The notes: generated by a model from the sequence alone, not told the origin. 64,000 nucleotides of DNA from Alphaproteobacteria bacterium (GCA_013372975.1 JABXIS010000003.1:1-64000); one strand, 5' to 3'; positions 44,221 to 54,314 are shown, numbered from the stretch's first letter. A program made the numbers and translations.

Positions 44221-46458
44221 ATGAGCGATATAAGTGGACCACCTCTGCCAAAACCCATTGACCCGGTGAACCGCACCACCGGCAAAACCGGTACTGTGTC
44301 AAAAGATCCGCAAAAACAGGAAACCCAGACAAAAAATGAACGGGGCGACACATCCGCTCGGAATGAATCCGCTGAGCAGCTGAAAGGCAGGGAACCAGCT
44401 GTCTCAATCTCGGCCTCGGCGGCGCACCTTCATATTGGGGAAGAGCTCAAAGAGAATGTAACCAAGATCGATAAAGAAGGCCGCCCGATAATCGTAACGG
44501 AAACGGCTACATTTGCACTTAGGCCCGACGCTGGACTAAAGCCTGGCGATGATGTCAGGCTAGAAATTGTTGAAGCTGGAAAAACACTATCTGCGGACCT
44601 CCTTGAAAGAAATGGACGACTTATTGATCCGCCAATCAAGCTGTCTCTAATTGTGATCGCCATTCACAAAAAGGAGAGTCCAACAAGCGAAGAGGCAATT
44701 GGTACTCAGACGCAATCTCCACGCGGCTACGCTCCTTCGGTAAAAAGCGGCATCGCACCATCCGGCAACCAAGCTGATCTGGCAAATATTCTGGCAGCCA
44801 CTACAAACACAACTTCTGGAATCAAAGACCAGCATCGTCCTGGAGCACAACTCAACGTCTACTCACCTGAAGGTTTTCAGACCAAATTAACATCCAACCC
44901 AGATCCAATCTCTGGGAAAAGTAACAGCACCGACCTTGCTACGCTGATTGCTGCACAACAGCAAAAAAGTCCAAACATCCCGCCGCCATTTGCCAAACCG
45001 GCGGCGCTACCTGAGGCCCAAAAGCAAGATCAAGCGCATTTTATTCCGCAGTCAACATTGACTGCGCCCAGCTCGGCAAACCTTCCATCTGAATTTTCAG
45101 CAAACGGCTTGGGACCTGTAGTTCAGGCCATTTCCCTCTCGGGTCAGCCCGTATCAATCCAACAGCTGGATACCGCTGTAAGTGAAGTGTCACCACGGCA
45201 GGTCGCCATCGTCAATTCTGTTCGATCATTGGCCTCTGAAGAAGCGAGAAATTTGCCAATAACACTCGCCAGCCTGTCTGCACCTGATGTCGAGCTTTCT
45301 GTCATTGAGACGACAAAAGGTGAATACATTCTCCCTCTACAAGCTGCACAACAGCTGCAAGGTGAGTACGTGCGCTTGGATGCCGCGGCTAATAGACCTG
45401 AGGGAACAAGCGCACATATAACGCAATATGCAGCCAAATTGGTTACAGCAGCGAACACAGAAAAAACATCGATCTCGCTTATTCTTCATGGTGAAACAAA
45501 CAGCAGCGCAGCCAATGCCAAGATACGCGCCGTCCATACTGTGCGCGCTTTCTTGACCCCCAATGGCCCTCAATCTGATTTACGGCTCGAAACCACCAGG
45601 GGAGATGTTTTCATCACATTGCCAAATGCAGTCCGACCGATCGCCGGAGATCTCGTCGAGATATTGCCGCAAAATCCAGCGAACACAAAAATTTTCGGCG
45701 GCGGATTACAGGCAAGCCAACCCCATGCCGTCATCCCACCTGAAGGTGCAACCGCACTTGGCACCATTGGCGCGACAGCATGGCCAGCATTGACAGAGGC
45801 GTCTGCAGCTCTGACACAAGCGCCCACGACATTGGCTGCGACACAGCTTGCTGCGAAAGGCGCTGATGGTGGTGGAAAACTTGCTAACAGCCTCCTATTC
45901 TTCCTGTCCGTAGCAGGGCGTCACTCGCCTGAGCAATGGCTTGGGAAGGAAATTGAGCAAGCTATTGCTCGCCAGAACGAAACACTTCTGCAGTCACTGA
46001 AGAGAGACATCGGTACATTGATGCGCTCGGCCACCCAGGAAGGACCAAATGAATGGCGTTCGCTTTTGTTGCCACTTGATCCAAAAAATCCAGATATGCC
46101 CATGATTGCTATGCTGTTCGGAAACCCTCACAAATCTCACGGCAGGCATCAGGAACAAAGCGGCGATGGAAGCGACTTGGATGACAAAGAGGAAGCCCAA
46201 CGTTTTGTGCTAGAGGTACAATTTTCGGTCCTGGGAGCTGTACAATTGGATGGCTCAGTCAAGGGCTCACACTTTGACCTCTCACTGCGCAGTCAGAAGG
46301 CCCTTCCTTCATCATTGCGCCAAGAAGCGAAACAGCTGTTTTACCTTGCACTTGAGGCAAACGGGTTTGTGGGAAATCTCAATATTGAAGAAGAAAAGGC
46401 GTTTCCCATAGTCGTTGAAGATATCCTGGCCAAAAATTTGGCTCATTCGGCTTCCTAA
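44221..46458 (+). CDS. Large FliK-like flagellar hypothetical protein
   Basis: A 745-residue protein at the end of the flagellar operon, 43 bases after flhG. The first 350 residues are disordered, rich in Pro, Gln and Ser. The last 90 (QRFVLEVQFSVLGAVQLDGS, LSLRSQKALPSSLRQEAKQL) resemble the compact C-terminal domain of FliK-like proteins. A typical FliK is already present at 29409, so this may be a second, non-orthologous one with a different role, such as a regulator of export. Function is not assigned. Confidence 0.65.
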   Translation: MSDISGPPLPKPIDPVNRTTGKTGTVSKDPQKQETQTKNERGDTSARNESAEQLKGREPAVSISASAAHLHIGEELKENVTKIDKEGRPIIVTETATFALRPDAGLKPGDDVRLEIVEAGKTLSADLLERNGRLIDPPIKLSLIVIAIHKKESPTSEEAIGTQTQSPRGYAPSVKSGIAPSGNQADLANILAATTNTTSGIKDQHRPGAQLNVYSPEGFQTKLTSNPDPISGKSNSTDLATLIAAQQQKSPNIPPPFAKPAALPEAQKQDQAHFIPQSTLTAPSSANLPSEFSANGLGPVVQAISLSGQPVSIQQLDTAVSEVSPRQVAIVNSVRSLASEEARNLPITLASLSAPDVELSVIETTKGEYILPLQAAQQLQGEYVRLDAAANRPEGTSAHITQYAAKLVTAANTEKTSISLILHGETNSSAANAKIRAVHTVRAFLTPNGPQSDLRLETTRGDVFITLPNAVRPIAGDLVEILPQNPANTKIFGGGLQASQPHAVIPPEGATALGTIGATAWPALTEASAALTQAPTTLAATQLAAKGADGGGKLANSLLFFLSVAGRHSPEQWLGKEIEQAIARQNETLLQSLKRDIGTLMRSATQEGPNEWRSLLLPLDPKNPDMPMIAMLFGNPHKSHGRHQEQSGDGSDLDDKEEAQRFVLEVQFSVLGAVQLDGSVKGSHFDLSLRSQKALPSSLRQEAKQLFYLALEANGFVGNLNIEEEKAFPIVVEDILAKNLAHSAS

Positions 46459-46536
46459 TCGAAAATCTCATTCGCTTTCATTTCCGTAAACCATTACGGT
46501 GACGCGATAGTTGGCATTTTTCACCTGGATAATAGT

Positions 46537-47457
46537 ATGCAAATTTTTCTGGCATTTGCTGGCTGCGTTTTGATATGGGGATCCACTTGGTATGCTATCG
46601 AGTTACAACTTGGTATCGTTCCCAAGGAATGGTCCCTTGTTTACCGTTTCTCCATCGCGTCAAGTTTGCTGTTTCTCATCAGCTTCCTGAGGCGAGAGAA
46701 ATTGAACATTGGTCGCACGGGTCACATTTGGACAGCGCTAACGGGCTGCTTCCTTTTTTCAGGTACCTATATATTCACCTACACCGGTGCCCAGTATCTC
46801 ACCTCTGGCCTGGTGGCCGTTACATTTTCACTATTGTCTTTCCTCAACCTCGTTAACGGGCGTATCTTCTTGAAGAACGCAATCAACTCGCAGGCAATGA
46901 CGGCAGCTTTAATAGGGATCTCCGGTTTGATCCTTATTTTTGAACCAGAAGTTCAGGAATTTTCGTTCGCAGACAATGGCGCCAAGGGCCTGTTTTTCTG
47001 CCTTGTGGCAACTCTTGCCTGTTCCTTTGGCAATACAGCAGCGGGTGCCCCTCAGTCACAACGCATTTCACTTTTACCTTTCAACGCATTCAGCCTCGGA
47101 TATGGTGCCATTCTCAATTTCATATATGCTCTATCCACCGGGGAAACCGCGACCTTTGATCCAAGCGCCAGTTATGTTGGATCATTGCTCTATCTTGCAA
47201 TCGTTGGAACAGTTGTGGCCTTTTCGATGTACATCTGGCTCATCGATCAAATCGGCGTCGGCCGAGCTTCATATATGAGCGTCATGACACCCGTGATTGC
47301 CCTAGGTATTTCTACTGTGATGGAAGGCTTCGTTTGGTCAAACGAAGCTATGATTGGCCTAGCTCTGGTCATTATAGGCAACATATTGATGATACGTATC
47401 AAAACTGCCCATGCAGATCACACAGGTGCAAAGCGCTTGTTCATGAAACGGGGTTAG
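46537..47457 (+). CDS. EamA/DMT family transporter
   Basis: A 306-residue membrane protein with about ten helices in two EamA repeats: AFAGCVLIWGSTWYAIELQLG at the start of repeat one and VGSLLYLAIVGTVVAFSMYIW in repeat two. Drug/metabolite transporters of this class export amino acids, nucleobases or similar molecules. It stops overlapping the aminotransferase gene by 4 bases, tail to tail. Confidence 0.88.
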   Translation: MQIFLAFAGCVLIWGSTWYAIELQLGIVPKEWSLVYRFSIASSLLFLISFLRREKLNIGRTGHIWTALTGCFLFSGTYIFTYTGAQYLTSGLVAVTFSLLSFLNLVNGRIFLKNAINSQAMTAALIGISGLILIFEPEVQEFSFADNGAKGLFFCLVATLACSFGNTAAGAPQSQRISLLPFNAFSLGYGAILNFIYALSTGETATFDPSASYVGSLLYLAIVGTVVAFSMYIWLIDQIGVGRASYMSVMTPVIALGISTVMEGFVWSNEAMIGLALVIIGNILMIRIKTAHADHTGAKRLFMKRG

Positions 47458-48833
47458 GCTGCAGATAGAACCCTGTATGTTTCATCAAGTGAGTCACGCA
47501 GGATGTTGGTCATAAATTCGATTTCCGCTGGTTTGATGATAAATGGCGGGCACAACACCAAAACGTTCCCTGCCGGGCGTACAATCAAGCCGCGCAGCAA
47601 AGCCATCTGACTTACATGGTTACAGACGTTGGCCTCAAGTGGAAACTGTTCACGTGTTTCTTTGTTGCGAGTTAGCTCAACGCCTGCGATCAACCCATTT
47701 ACCCTGACTTCGCCAACGAGCGGATGATCCTCAAGGCCAACCATAGATTTCCCAAAAAGTGGCCCTAGGTTATCGCGAATATTCTCCACCAAATGCTCTT
47801 GCTCCAGAATATCAATATTCTTCAAAGCAATTGCACTGGTTACGGGATGAGCGGAAGTTGTGAACCCGTGCTGCAAAATTTTCGTGTTTTGTTCTATGGT
47901 ACTAGCGATTTCATCGCTGATGACCGCAGCGGAAATAGGGGCATATCCAGATGAAAGCCCTTTTGCCAAGGCCATCATATCGGCGTTAAAACCGAAAGTC
48001 TCCTGCGCGAACCAATTGCCCGTGCGGCCAAAACCTGTAACAACTTCATCCGCTATCAACAGAACGCCATGTTCACGACAGATGCGCTCAACTTCTGGCC
48101 AATAAGTCTTGGGGGGCACGATACCGCCCATTGTTCCCTGCACCGGCTCTGCAATAACGGCGGCAACATTATCGGCTCCAGCCTCCAGAATCTTGGTTTC
48201 AATATCTTTGGCGGCGAACAGACCAAATTCGTCCGCGCTCATATCCTTCCCACACCGATACCAATAAGGTGCCATGGCCCTTTTCACGCCGTCATCCAAG
48301 CCCAAACCGAAATCGTCCAACATCGCTTGGTTTCCGTTCAGCCGTGTGACGGCAATTGTACTGCCATGGTAGGAATAGTCTCTGGTGATGAATATTCGTT
48401 TGTTGGCCTTACCCTTCGCACGCCAATATAGCAGCGCAAGCTTCATAAGGGTCTCGTTTGCTTCAGAGCCTGAATTGGCAAAAAATACCTTATTGAGATG
48501 GTCTGGCGCTAACGCTGCAATTTTCCCCGCCAATGCTGCGGTGTATGGGTTGGAAACGGCAAAAAAACTGTGATAGTAACTGAGCGCCTGAATAGCCTCA
48601 GCCGCCGCCTGTGCAATCTCGGCACGGCCGTATCCGACATTCACGCACCCCAATCCAGCCATAGCATCTAAAAGTCGAACACCTTGCCCTGTTACATACG
48701 CTCCCTGTCCATGATCTATCAAAAACGGGGTGGCCTGTGTCAGCGCCTGCGCGTCTGTAAATGGATGCAGATGGTGCCTACGATCCAAATCTTGAAGCTG
48801 CTCCAAAATTGCATTGTCAGATTCGCCGCCCAT
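47454..48833 (-). CDS. Class III aminotransferase (omega-transaminase type)
   Basis: A 459-residue PLP enzyme of fold type I. Features are SGSEANETLMKLALLYWRAKG, the PLP aspartate in LIADEVVTGFGRTGNWF, the lysine in MALAKGLSSGYAPISAA and QHGFTTSAHPV. The family transfers amino groups from beta-alanine, taurine, polyamines or alanine to pyruvate or other acceptors; the donor is not clear from sequence. It follows fliJ after 71 bases on the same strand but is unrelated to flagella. Confidence 0.9.
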   Translation of the reverse strand: MGGESDNAILEQLQDLDRRHHLHPFTDAQALTQATPFLIDHGQGAYVTGQGVRLLDAMAGLGCVNVGYGRAEIAQAAAEAIQALSYYHSFFAVSNPYTAALAGKIAALAPDHLNKVFFANSGSEANETLMKLALLYWRAKGKANKRIFITRDYSYHGSTIAVTRLNGNQAMLDDFGLGLDDGVKRAMAPYWYRCGKDMSADEFGLFAAKDIETKILEAGADNVAAVIAEPVQGTMGGIVPPKTYWPEVERICREHGVLLIADEVVTGFGRTGNWFAQETFGFNADMMALAKGLSSGYAPISAAVISDEIASTIEQNTKILQHGFTTSAHPVTSAIALKNIDILEQEHLVENIRDNLGPLFGKSMVGLEDHPLVGEVRVNGLIAGVELTRNKETREQFPLEANVCNHVSQMALLRGLIVRPAGNVLVLCPPFIIKPAEIEFMTNILRDSLDETYRVLSAA

Positions 48834-48904
48834 ATATTCCTCCCCGTTTATTATTCTTTATCAGAACCCAAAGGTTCAGGGAATGGTACTATGCGCAAAG
48901 AAGG

Positions 48905-49354
48905 CTAGGCTTTTCGCATCTTCAGGTATTTTGGATCTACCAATGCTTCTTCGCGCGCATGGTTCTGTATCCCGAGTTCATCAAAAGCACTTTGCTCCTG
49001 CTTCGCTTCTTCAGCGGCAAGCCGGCTAAGTTCTCTGGATTGCGCTATTTCGAAAGTTTTAAGCTCCCGGAAGCCCTCTGCCACGACTTCCTGATGTTCT
49101 ACAACTTCTTCATCTTTCTGTTCTAGCATCACAGCCAATTGGCTCTGGCGAACACGCGCGCCTTCCAAAAACGCACCAAGTGCAAAAGACGATACTTCCA
49201 GATCTGTGTGACGAGACTGTTGGCTGATTTCTTCGTCGAGGGCTTCGATAGCAGCAACGATATCATCTCGTTCGCCCAACAGGGTCGCCAGCACACGACG
49301 CTTTTCATCGAGTTCCCATTTTCGCAAACGTATTATGCCGTCTAATCTACTCAT
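48905..49354 (-). CDS. fliJ: Flagellar export chaperone FliJ
   Basis: A 149-residue protein, almost entirely coiled-coil and rich in Glu, Gln and Leu. KWELDEKRRVLATLLGERDDI near the start and its place directly after fliI (14 bases) identify FliJ. It is a general export chaperone and stimulates the FliI ATPase and FlhA gate. Confidence 0.82.
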   Translation of the reverse strand: MSRLDGIIRLRKWELDEKRRVLATLLGERDDIVAAIEALDEEISQQSRHTDLEVSSFALGAFLEGARVRQSQLAVMLEQKDEEVVEHQEVVAEGFRELKTFEIAQSRELSRLAAEEAKQEQSAFDELGIQNHAREEALVDPKYLKMRKA

Positions 49355-49368
49355 CGCCAGTATCTAGC

Positions 49369-50715
49369 CTAGGCCGCGCCGGATAAATTTTGTGACGCCG
49401 GGCCTGATTCAAGAATTTGTCTCAGCCGCAAATATCCGTCAGGCAGTAGTGTCTTGTCATCTTTCCATTGGCCCAAAAATTCTTCAAATGCGTCGTGGTA
49501 TCCTATCGCCGCGTCCACGTCTGGGTTGCTGCCGCGTCGATAGGCTCCCAGGCGGATCATTTCCTCCATGTCAGCATAGGTGGACATATACTTCTTGGCC
49601 TCGCGGACGATTAGATTTTCTTCGTCTGTATTACAGCGCGGCATCGTACGTGAAATCGATTTAAGGACATTGATTGCAGGGAAGCGCCCTCGTTCCGCAA
49701 TGGCCCGTTCCATGATGATGTGGCCATCGAGAATACCACGAACGGCATCTGCGACCGGTTCGTTATGGTCGTCGCCTTCCACCAAAACAGTAAACAGCCC
49801 CGTAATATTGCCCCCACCCCGGGGACCTGGGCCTGCACGTTCGAGCAAGCGAGGCAATTCCGTAAATACCGTCGGTGTGTAACCCTTGCTAGTTGGAGGC
49901 TCCCCCCCTGCAAGACCTATCTCGCGCTGGGCCATGGCAAATCGGGTAACGCTGTCCATCATGCACATTACTTCGGCGCCGCCATCGCGAAAATACTCAG
50001 CCAACGTCATAGTAAGATGTGCCGCCTGTCGGCGCATCAACGCAGACTCGTCAGACGTTGCCACCACCACAACTGATTTGGCCAAACCGTCTTCACCAAG
50101 ATCATCTTCAATGAACTCCTGGACCTCGCGGCCCCGCTCGCCAATCAGGCCAATTACACTGATATCGGCAACCGAATGTCGGGCAACCATCGACAGCAAT
50201 ACAGATTTGCCGACACCTGAACCTGCAAAGATGCCCAAGCGTTGACCGCGACAACAGGTGATGAATGCGTTTAGCGCCCGTACACCTGTATCAACCTTCC
50301 CGCCCACTCGTTGCCGTCCATGTGCAGGAGGTGGGTTTGCGCGAAGAAGCCGCGGGCGCGTGCCATGCTGAATTGGGCCCTTTCCGTCAATCGGCTCGCC
50401 AAGAGCATTGACGACCCGCCCTAGCCAGGCATTGGATGGGAAGACAACGGGTTCGCTTTGGCGCAAAACTGCGCGACACCCTACGCCGACACCTTCAAGA
50501 GCATCGTAAGGCATCGCAAGTGCCGTTTCGTGACGGAAACCCACAACTTCAACCGGAACTTTGCGGTAATCTCTCGTCTCTACCTCAAGCCGAGAACCGA
50601 TGGAAATGTGTTGGCCAATGCCAGCTAACTCCACCAGCAGACCGCGAACACCGGTAACCCTGCCATAACGTCGTTCCGTCTGGACTCTCTCTATTTCCTG
50701 AATAAGACTGCGCAT
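49369..50715 (-). CDS. fliI: Flagellum-specific ATP synthase FliI
   Basis: A 448-residue AAA+/F1-beta-like ATPase of the export apparatus. Walker A AGSGVGKS is at 164-171, followed by [13 protein letters not shown] and the Walker [12 protein letters not shown]. The protein has the characteristic [19 protein letters not shown] segment. It starts with ATG after GAGGGAC and is divergent from ctrA, with a 331-base gap that carries CtrA-like sites for both. Confidence 0.95.
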   Translation of the reverse strand: MRSLIQEIERVQTERRYGRVTGVRGLLVELAGIGQHISIGSRLEVETRDYRKVPVEVVGFRHETALAMPYDALEGVGVGCRAVLRQSEPVVFPSNAWLGRVVNALGEPIDGKGPIQHGTRPRLLRANPPPAHGRQRVGGKVDTGVRALNAFITCCRGQRLGIFAGSGVGKSVLLSMVARHSVADISVIGLIGERGREVQEFIEDDLGEDGLAKSVVVVATSDESALMRRQAAHLTMTLAEYFRDGGAEVMCMMDSVTRFAMAQREIGLAGGEPPTSKGYTPTVFTELPRLLERAGPGPRGGGNITGLFTVLVEGDDHNEPVADAVRGILDGHIIMERAIAERGRFPAINVLKSISRTMPRCNTDEENLIVREAKKYMSTYADMEEMIRLGAYRRGSNPDVDAAIGYHDAFEEFLGQWKDDKTLLPDGYLRLRQILESGPASQNLSGAA

Positions 50716-50816
50716 TGTCCCTCTATCAGCCTTGAACCCGGAAGGCTTCGGATAACCTTAACGCCCCAACTCTCAAGCGCACCAAGTCGAATTGACGCTA
50801 TAATGCATCAATCACT

Positions 50817-50831
50817 TTAAAGATTGGTAAA
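50817..50831 (-). promoter_or_regulatory. CtrA-like box upstream of fliI
   Basis: On the minus strand TTTA-CCAATCT-TTAA fits TTAA-N7-TTAA with one mismatch, 101 bases before fliI. Confidence 0.45.
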
Positions 50832-50891
50832 AGCATCGTGAACAGACGTCAAACCCCTTTGACGCAAATATGTTTTTTGTTGGACAATTCG

Positions 50892-50915
50892 TTAACCTTC
50901 GTTAACATTAACCAT
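50892..50915 (+). promoter_or_regulatory. CtrA half-site cluster upstream of ctrA
   Basis: Three TTAA elements (50892, 50902, 50908) form GTTAAC-CTTC-GTTAAC followed by TTAACCAT, the half-site motif described for CtrA. The spacing between them is 6 and 2 bases, not 7, so this is a cluster rather than a canonical box. It lies 131 bases before ctrA and suggests autoregulation. Confidence 0.5.
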
Positions 50916-51046
50916 AGAAACATCAAAAAGTTGGGACTGGGGTCGTCACATTAGTTGGGTTCCGACAATGTTTCAAAGGGAAGAATTCCGGAGCAAGCCG
51001 ATATTCAGGCAATACGGCCTACTCCATTAATTCATGGGGAAAGAAT

Positions 51047-51748
51047 ATGCGTGTTCTTCTGATTGAAGATGACCCAACGATGACTCGCAGCATTGAATTA
51101 ATGCTGAATGCCGAAGGGTTTAACGTTTACAGCACAGATTTAGGCGAAGAAGGCCTCGATCTCGGCAAGTTGTATGACTATGACATCATCCTGCTTGATC
51201 TGAACCTACCGGACATGCATGGCTATGACGTATTGAAAAAACTGCGTACTGCCAAGGTTAACACACCTATTCTTATTCTTTCCGGTCTTACTGAGATGGA
51301 GAACAAGGTTAAGGGCCTAGGCTTTGGCGCCGACGACTATATGACCAAACCGTTCCATAAAGAGGAACTGGTCGCACGCATTCATGCCATTGTCAGGCGC
51401 TCCAAGGGACATTCCCAATCGGTGATCAAAACCGGCAAGCTTGCCGTCAATCTTGACACCAAAACTGTGGAGGTTGATAGCCAGCGGGTACATCTTACCG
51501 GTAAAGAATATGCAATGTTGGAGCTGCTATCGCTTCGCAAGGGGAGCACCCTCACGAAGGAGATGTTCTTGAACCATCTATATGGCGGTATTGATGAGCC
51601 TGAATTGAAAATTATTGACGTTTTCATTTGCAAACTTCGGAAGAAACTGGCGGCCGCATCAGACGGTGAAAACTATATTGAAACGGTTTGGGGGCGCGGC
51701 TACGTGCTTAGAAACCCGTCAGAGGAAGCGGAAGCTGCCGCGAGCTGA
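51047..51748 (+). CDS. ctrA: Cell-cycle master regulator CtrA
   Basis: A 233-residue OmpR-type response regulator. The receiver has E7-D8-D9, the acceptor D51 ([10 protein letters not shown]) and K in YMTKPF; the winged-helix DNA-binding domain includes [25 protein letters not shown] and VWGRGYVL. The sequence is nearly that of Caulobacter and Rhodospirillum CtrA. It is activated by the ChpT relay, encoded at 58083, and opposed by SciP, at 33594. In non-Caulobacter alphas it mainly controls motility. The C-terminus lacks the double-Ala degradation tag of Caulobacter CtrA (here ends EAAAS). Confidence 0.96.
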   Translation: MRVLLIEDDPTMTRSIELMLNAEGFNVYSTDLGEEGLDLGKLYDYDIILLDLNLPDMHGYDVLKKLRTAKVNTPILILSGLTEMENKVKGLGFGADDYMTKPFHKEELVARIHAIVRRSKGHSQSVIKTGKLAVNLDTKTVEVDSQRVHLTGKEYAMLELLSLRKGSTLTKEMFLNHLYGGIDEPELKIIDVFICKLRKKLAAASDGENYIETVWGRGYVLRNPSEEAEAAAS

Positions 51749-51767
51749 ATATCTGATTGCTGGTAAT

Positions 51768-51797
51768 AAAAAAAGGGTGGCCTATGCCACCCTTTTT
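51768..51797. terminator. Bidirectional terminator between ctrA and cheR
   Basis: GGGTGGC/GCCACCC (51775-51781, 51786-51792) with loop CTAT, flanked by A on the left and five T on the right, so it works on both strands. Confidence 0.85.
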
Positions 51798-51814
51798 ACG
51801 TACTTACGCCTTGT

Positions 51815-52657
51815 CTAGCCCAGCCCCATTAGCTGCTCGGCGGTGCCATCACTCGGTACATACATGCCTCGCTGTCCGCGTACCGGACGGAAGGCATCTG
51901 TTATCCCCAAAACGGTCTCCGCAGCCCCGAGGAAAAGAGTTCCGTCATCCGCTAGAACTTTCCGCATGCGCTCGAGGACCTGCTTTTTGGTAGGCTGATC
52001 AAAATAGATCAGAACGTTACGGCAATAAATGACGTCAAACGTCCCCAGGCCCATGAAATTGCTAAGCAAATTGAACGGACGAAACGATACCATGCTACGA
52101 ATGTCATTACTTATCTGCCAGGTATCGCCCTCTTGGGTAAAATACTTGATCAGCATCTGAATTGGCAATCCGCGCTGCACCTCAAACTGGCTATAGGTCC
52201 CAGCTTTGGCCTTATCCAGAACTTGAGTACAAATATCGGTTCCAACGATCTCGATATTCCAGCCTTGCCATTTCATCCAGTTCTCACGGAGCAAAATTGC
52301 CAAAGAATAAGGTTCTTGCCCAGTTGAGGCCGCGGCGCACCAAATTCTCAAACGTTTGCGTGTTCCGCGGGATTTTTCCATGGCAGGCAAGACATGATTT
52401 TTGAACAAATCAAAAGGCGTATTATCGCGAAAGAAGAATGACTCGTTGGTGGTCATCGCTTCTGTCACATCTTTACAAAGGGCCTCCTCCTTGCTGAGGC
52501 GCAACTTCTGAACGAGAGCATCCAACGTATCAAGGCCCCGCTTTCTGGCAAGCGGCGTTAACCTGCTCTCCAGAAGATACACCTTGTCAGGTGTCAGCAT
52601 CAGCCCGGAACGTTCTTTCAATAGCCCCGCAAGGAATTCAAAATCTTCAGTTTTCAA
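51815..52657 (-). CDS. cheR: Chemotaxis methyltransferase CheR
   Basis: A 280-residue SAM-dependent enzyme that methylates receptor glutamates. It begins with TTG (after AAGGAGGAG) and overlaps the cheB stop as TTGA. The N-domain holds RSGLMLTPDKVYLLESRL and TNESFFFRD; the SAM domain has LRIWCAAASTGQEPYSLAI and DVIYCRNVLIYFD. It is the last gene of the che operon. Confidence 0.95.
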   Translation of the reverse strand: MKTEDFEFLAGLLKERSGLMLTPDKVYLLESRLTPLARKRGLDTLDALVQKLRLSKEEALCKDVTEAMTTNESFFFRDNTPFDLFKNHVLPAMEKSRGTRKRLRIWCAAASTGQEPYSLAILLRENWMKWQGWNIEIVGTDICTQVLDKAKAGTYSQFEVQRGLPIQMLIKYFTQEGDTWQISNDIRSMVSFRPFNLLSNFMGLGTFDVIYCRNVLIYFDQPTKKQVLERMRKVLADDGTLFLGAAETVLGITDAFRPVRGQRGMYVPSDGTAEQLMGLG

Positions 52658-53934
52658 CCGACTCCTCCTTGCAAACGTGTCGCCGTCGCGGCCCCCAATT
52701 CATTAATTGGTAGCACTTCAGTGCATAACCCGGCGGTTGCTACCGCGCCCGGCATGCCCCAGACCACACTGGATGCTTCATCCTGTGCCAGAACGGTTGC
52801 CCCAGCCCTTGTCAATTCTCTCGCCCCCTTTAAACCGTCGTGCCCCATCCCGGTTAGAATTACTGCCAAAACATTTTCGCCATATAATGCCGAAACACTT
52901 CTGAACAATGGATCAACCGCAGGACGGCAAAAATTTTCTGGCGGCTCGTCGGTCAACTTGACCCGTTTGATGCCGCCGTCATCTCTTACTTCCATGTGCC
53001 TGCCACCTGGCGCTACATATATCTCGCCAGCTTTGACCTCCATACCTTCACGCGCCTCCTGAGAAGGCCACCCAGTGGCCTGTGCCAGATGTTCGGCCAG
53101 GATGGCTGTAAAGGTCGCTGGCATATGTTGAGTAATCAGGACAGGCACGGCCGGTGGCTTTTTGAAGCCAGCAAAAAACTTCATAAGAGCTTGCGGGCCA
53201 CCGGTAGATGACCCGATAACTAGTATTTTGGGCCGACGAAATGAACCTGTGCGCAATTTGATGTTTTGCTGATGAGGTACATCCTTGATCGGATCTTCCT
53301 TTGCAGCGGTCCTTACCGAAGCCACCGTTACCGGAACTGCCGGCCTGCGCGCAGTCACAAAGCCAGAAGGGGCTGAGACCGACCGTGCAGACACTGTCCG
53401 AGCAGCATGCCCCGCCGCTGTCGTGGACGCGCTTGCACCGGCCGTCGGTGTAGAAGCAGGCAGATCTTCGCCCCGCTTTTTACGGCGTCTTGAGGCCCAG
53501 GCCTTTACCTTATCAACAAGTTCTCGGCGAAAATCGATGTTCGCATTTACTGACCGCGCAGTTTCCGGCTTCGGCACATAGTCAACCGCGCCCATTTGCA
53601 AAGATCTCAAGCTGACTTCTGCATTTTTCCGCGTAAGAGTTGAAGCCATTACAACCTGCAGGTCGGGTACTTGTTCTATCATCTTGGGAAGCGCCGTGAG
53701 GCCATCCATTTCAGGCATCTCAATATCGAGAACAACTACCTCAATATCATTGGATGCCAATTGCCGCAGCGCCACAAGGCCATTGTTGGCAGTGGTCACA
53801 ACTTCAATATCAGGGTCTTCAGAAAGGTAGCGACAGAGAAAACCGCGAATAATTGCGCTGTCATCCACCACCATTACGCGGTATGGGCCACCACTTTCTG
53901 ACATTGTACTAGTTTTTGAGGCAGCAGAGCTCAC
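52654..53934 (-). CDS. cheB: Chemotaxis response regulator/methylesterase CheB
   Basis: A 426-residue protein with a receiver (D70 in VVVLDIEMPEMDG) and a C-terminal methylesterase domain with GSSTGGPQALMKFF (catalytic serine), TQHMPATFT (histidine) and LTGMGHDG (aspartate). A long linker rich in Ala/Ser/Val joins them. It removes methyl groups from chemoreceptors when phosphorylated by CheA. Confidence 0.95.
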   Translation of the reverse strand: MSSAASKTSTMSESGGPYRVMVVDDSAIIRGFLCRYLSEDPDIEVVTTANNGLVALRQLASNDIEVVVLDIEMPEMDGLTALPKMIEQVPDLQVVMASTLTRKNAEVSLRSLQMGAVDYVPKPETARSVNANIDFRRELVDKVKAWASRRRKKRGEDLPASTPTAGASASTTAAGHAARTVSARSVSAPSGFVTARRPAVPVTVASVRTAAKEDPIKDVPHQQNIKLRTGSFRRPKILVIGSSTGGPQALMKFFAGFKKPPAVPVLITQHMPATFTAILAEHLAQATGWPSQEAREGMEVKAGEIYVAPGGRHMEVRDDGGIKRVKLTDEPPENFCRPAVDPLFRSVSALYGENVLAVILTGMGHDGLKGARELTRAGATVLAQDEASSVVWGMPGAVATAGLCTEVLPINELGAATATRLQGGVG

Positions 53935-53948
53935 CCGGATTTCCTTAA

Positions 53949-54314
53949 TTACATCAAACCAACTTGAGTGAATTTCGCTTCGATGATCTCGCGATCGAAT
54001 GGCTTCATAATATATTCATTTGCGCCTGCTTCGATTGCAGTCCGAATGTGTGACATATCGTTTTCCGTTGTACAGAAAACGACAATAGGCTGCTCAACAC
54101 CTTCTCGAGACCTTATTGCTTTCAGAAATTCCAAGCCATCCATCACAGGCATGTTCCAGTCAAGCAGCACAACGTCAGGCATGTTTCTATCGCATGCGTC
54201 CAACGCATCCTGACCATCGACAGCTTCTTCAATTTCAAATTGCAGTTCTTCGAGAATGCGTCGTGCTACTTTCCTGATAACTTTTGAGTCATCCACGACA
54301 AGACATAATTTCAT
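53949..54314 (-). CDS. cheY: Chemotaxis response regulator CheY
   Basis: A 121-residue single-domain receiver. The acidic pair D8-D9 (VVDDS), the phosphoacceptor D52 (VVLLDWNMPVMDG), the T in FCTTEND and K in YIMKPFD are all present. Its size and place between cheW and cheB identify a CheY. It should bind the switch complex (FliN/FliM). Confidence 0.94.
   Translation of the reverse strand: MKLCLVVDDSKVIRKVARRILEELQFEIEEAVDGQDALDACDRNMPDVVLLDWNMPVMDGLEFLKAIRSREGVEQPIVVFCTTENDMSHIRTAIEAGANEYIMKPFDREIIEAKFTQVGLM

Larger units (their letters stand above)
50716..51046. other. Divergent regulatory region between fliI and ctrA
   Basis: 331 bases without a gene, holding candidate CtrA sites for fliI (50817-50831) and ctrA (50892-50915) and a TATAAT at 50799-50804. 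I looked for the CcrM methylation site GANTC, important for ctrA timing in Caulobacter, and found none here. Confidence 0.6.

Noticed and set aside
50716-51046. A CcrM GANTC site controlling ctrA
   Set aside because: No GANTC was found in the region.
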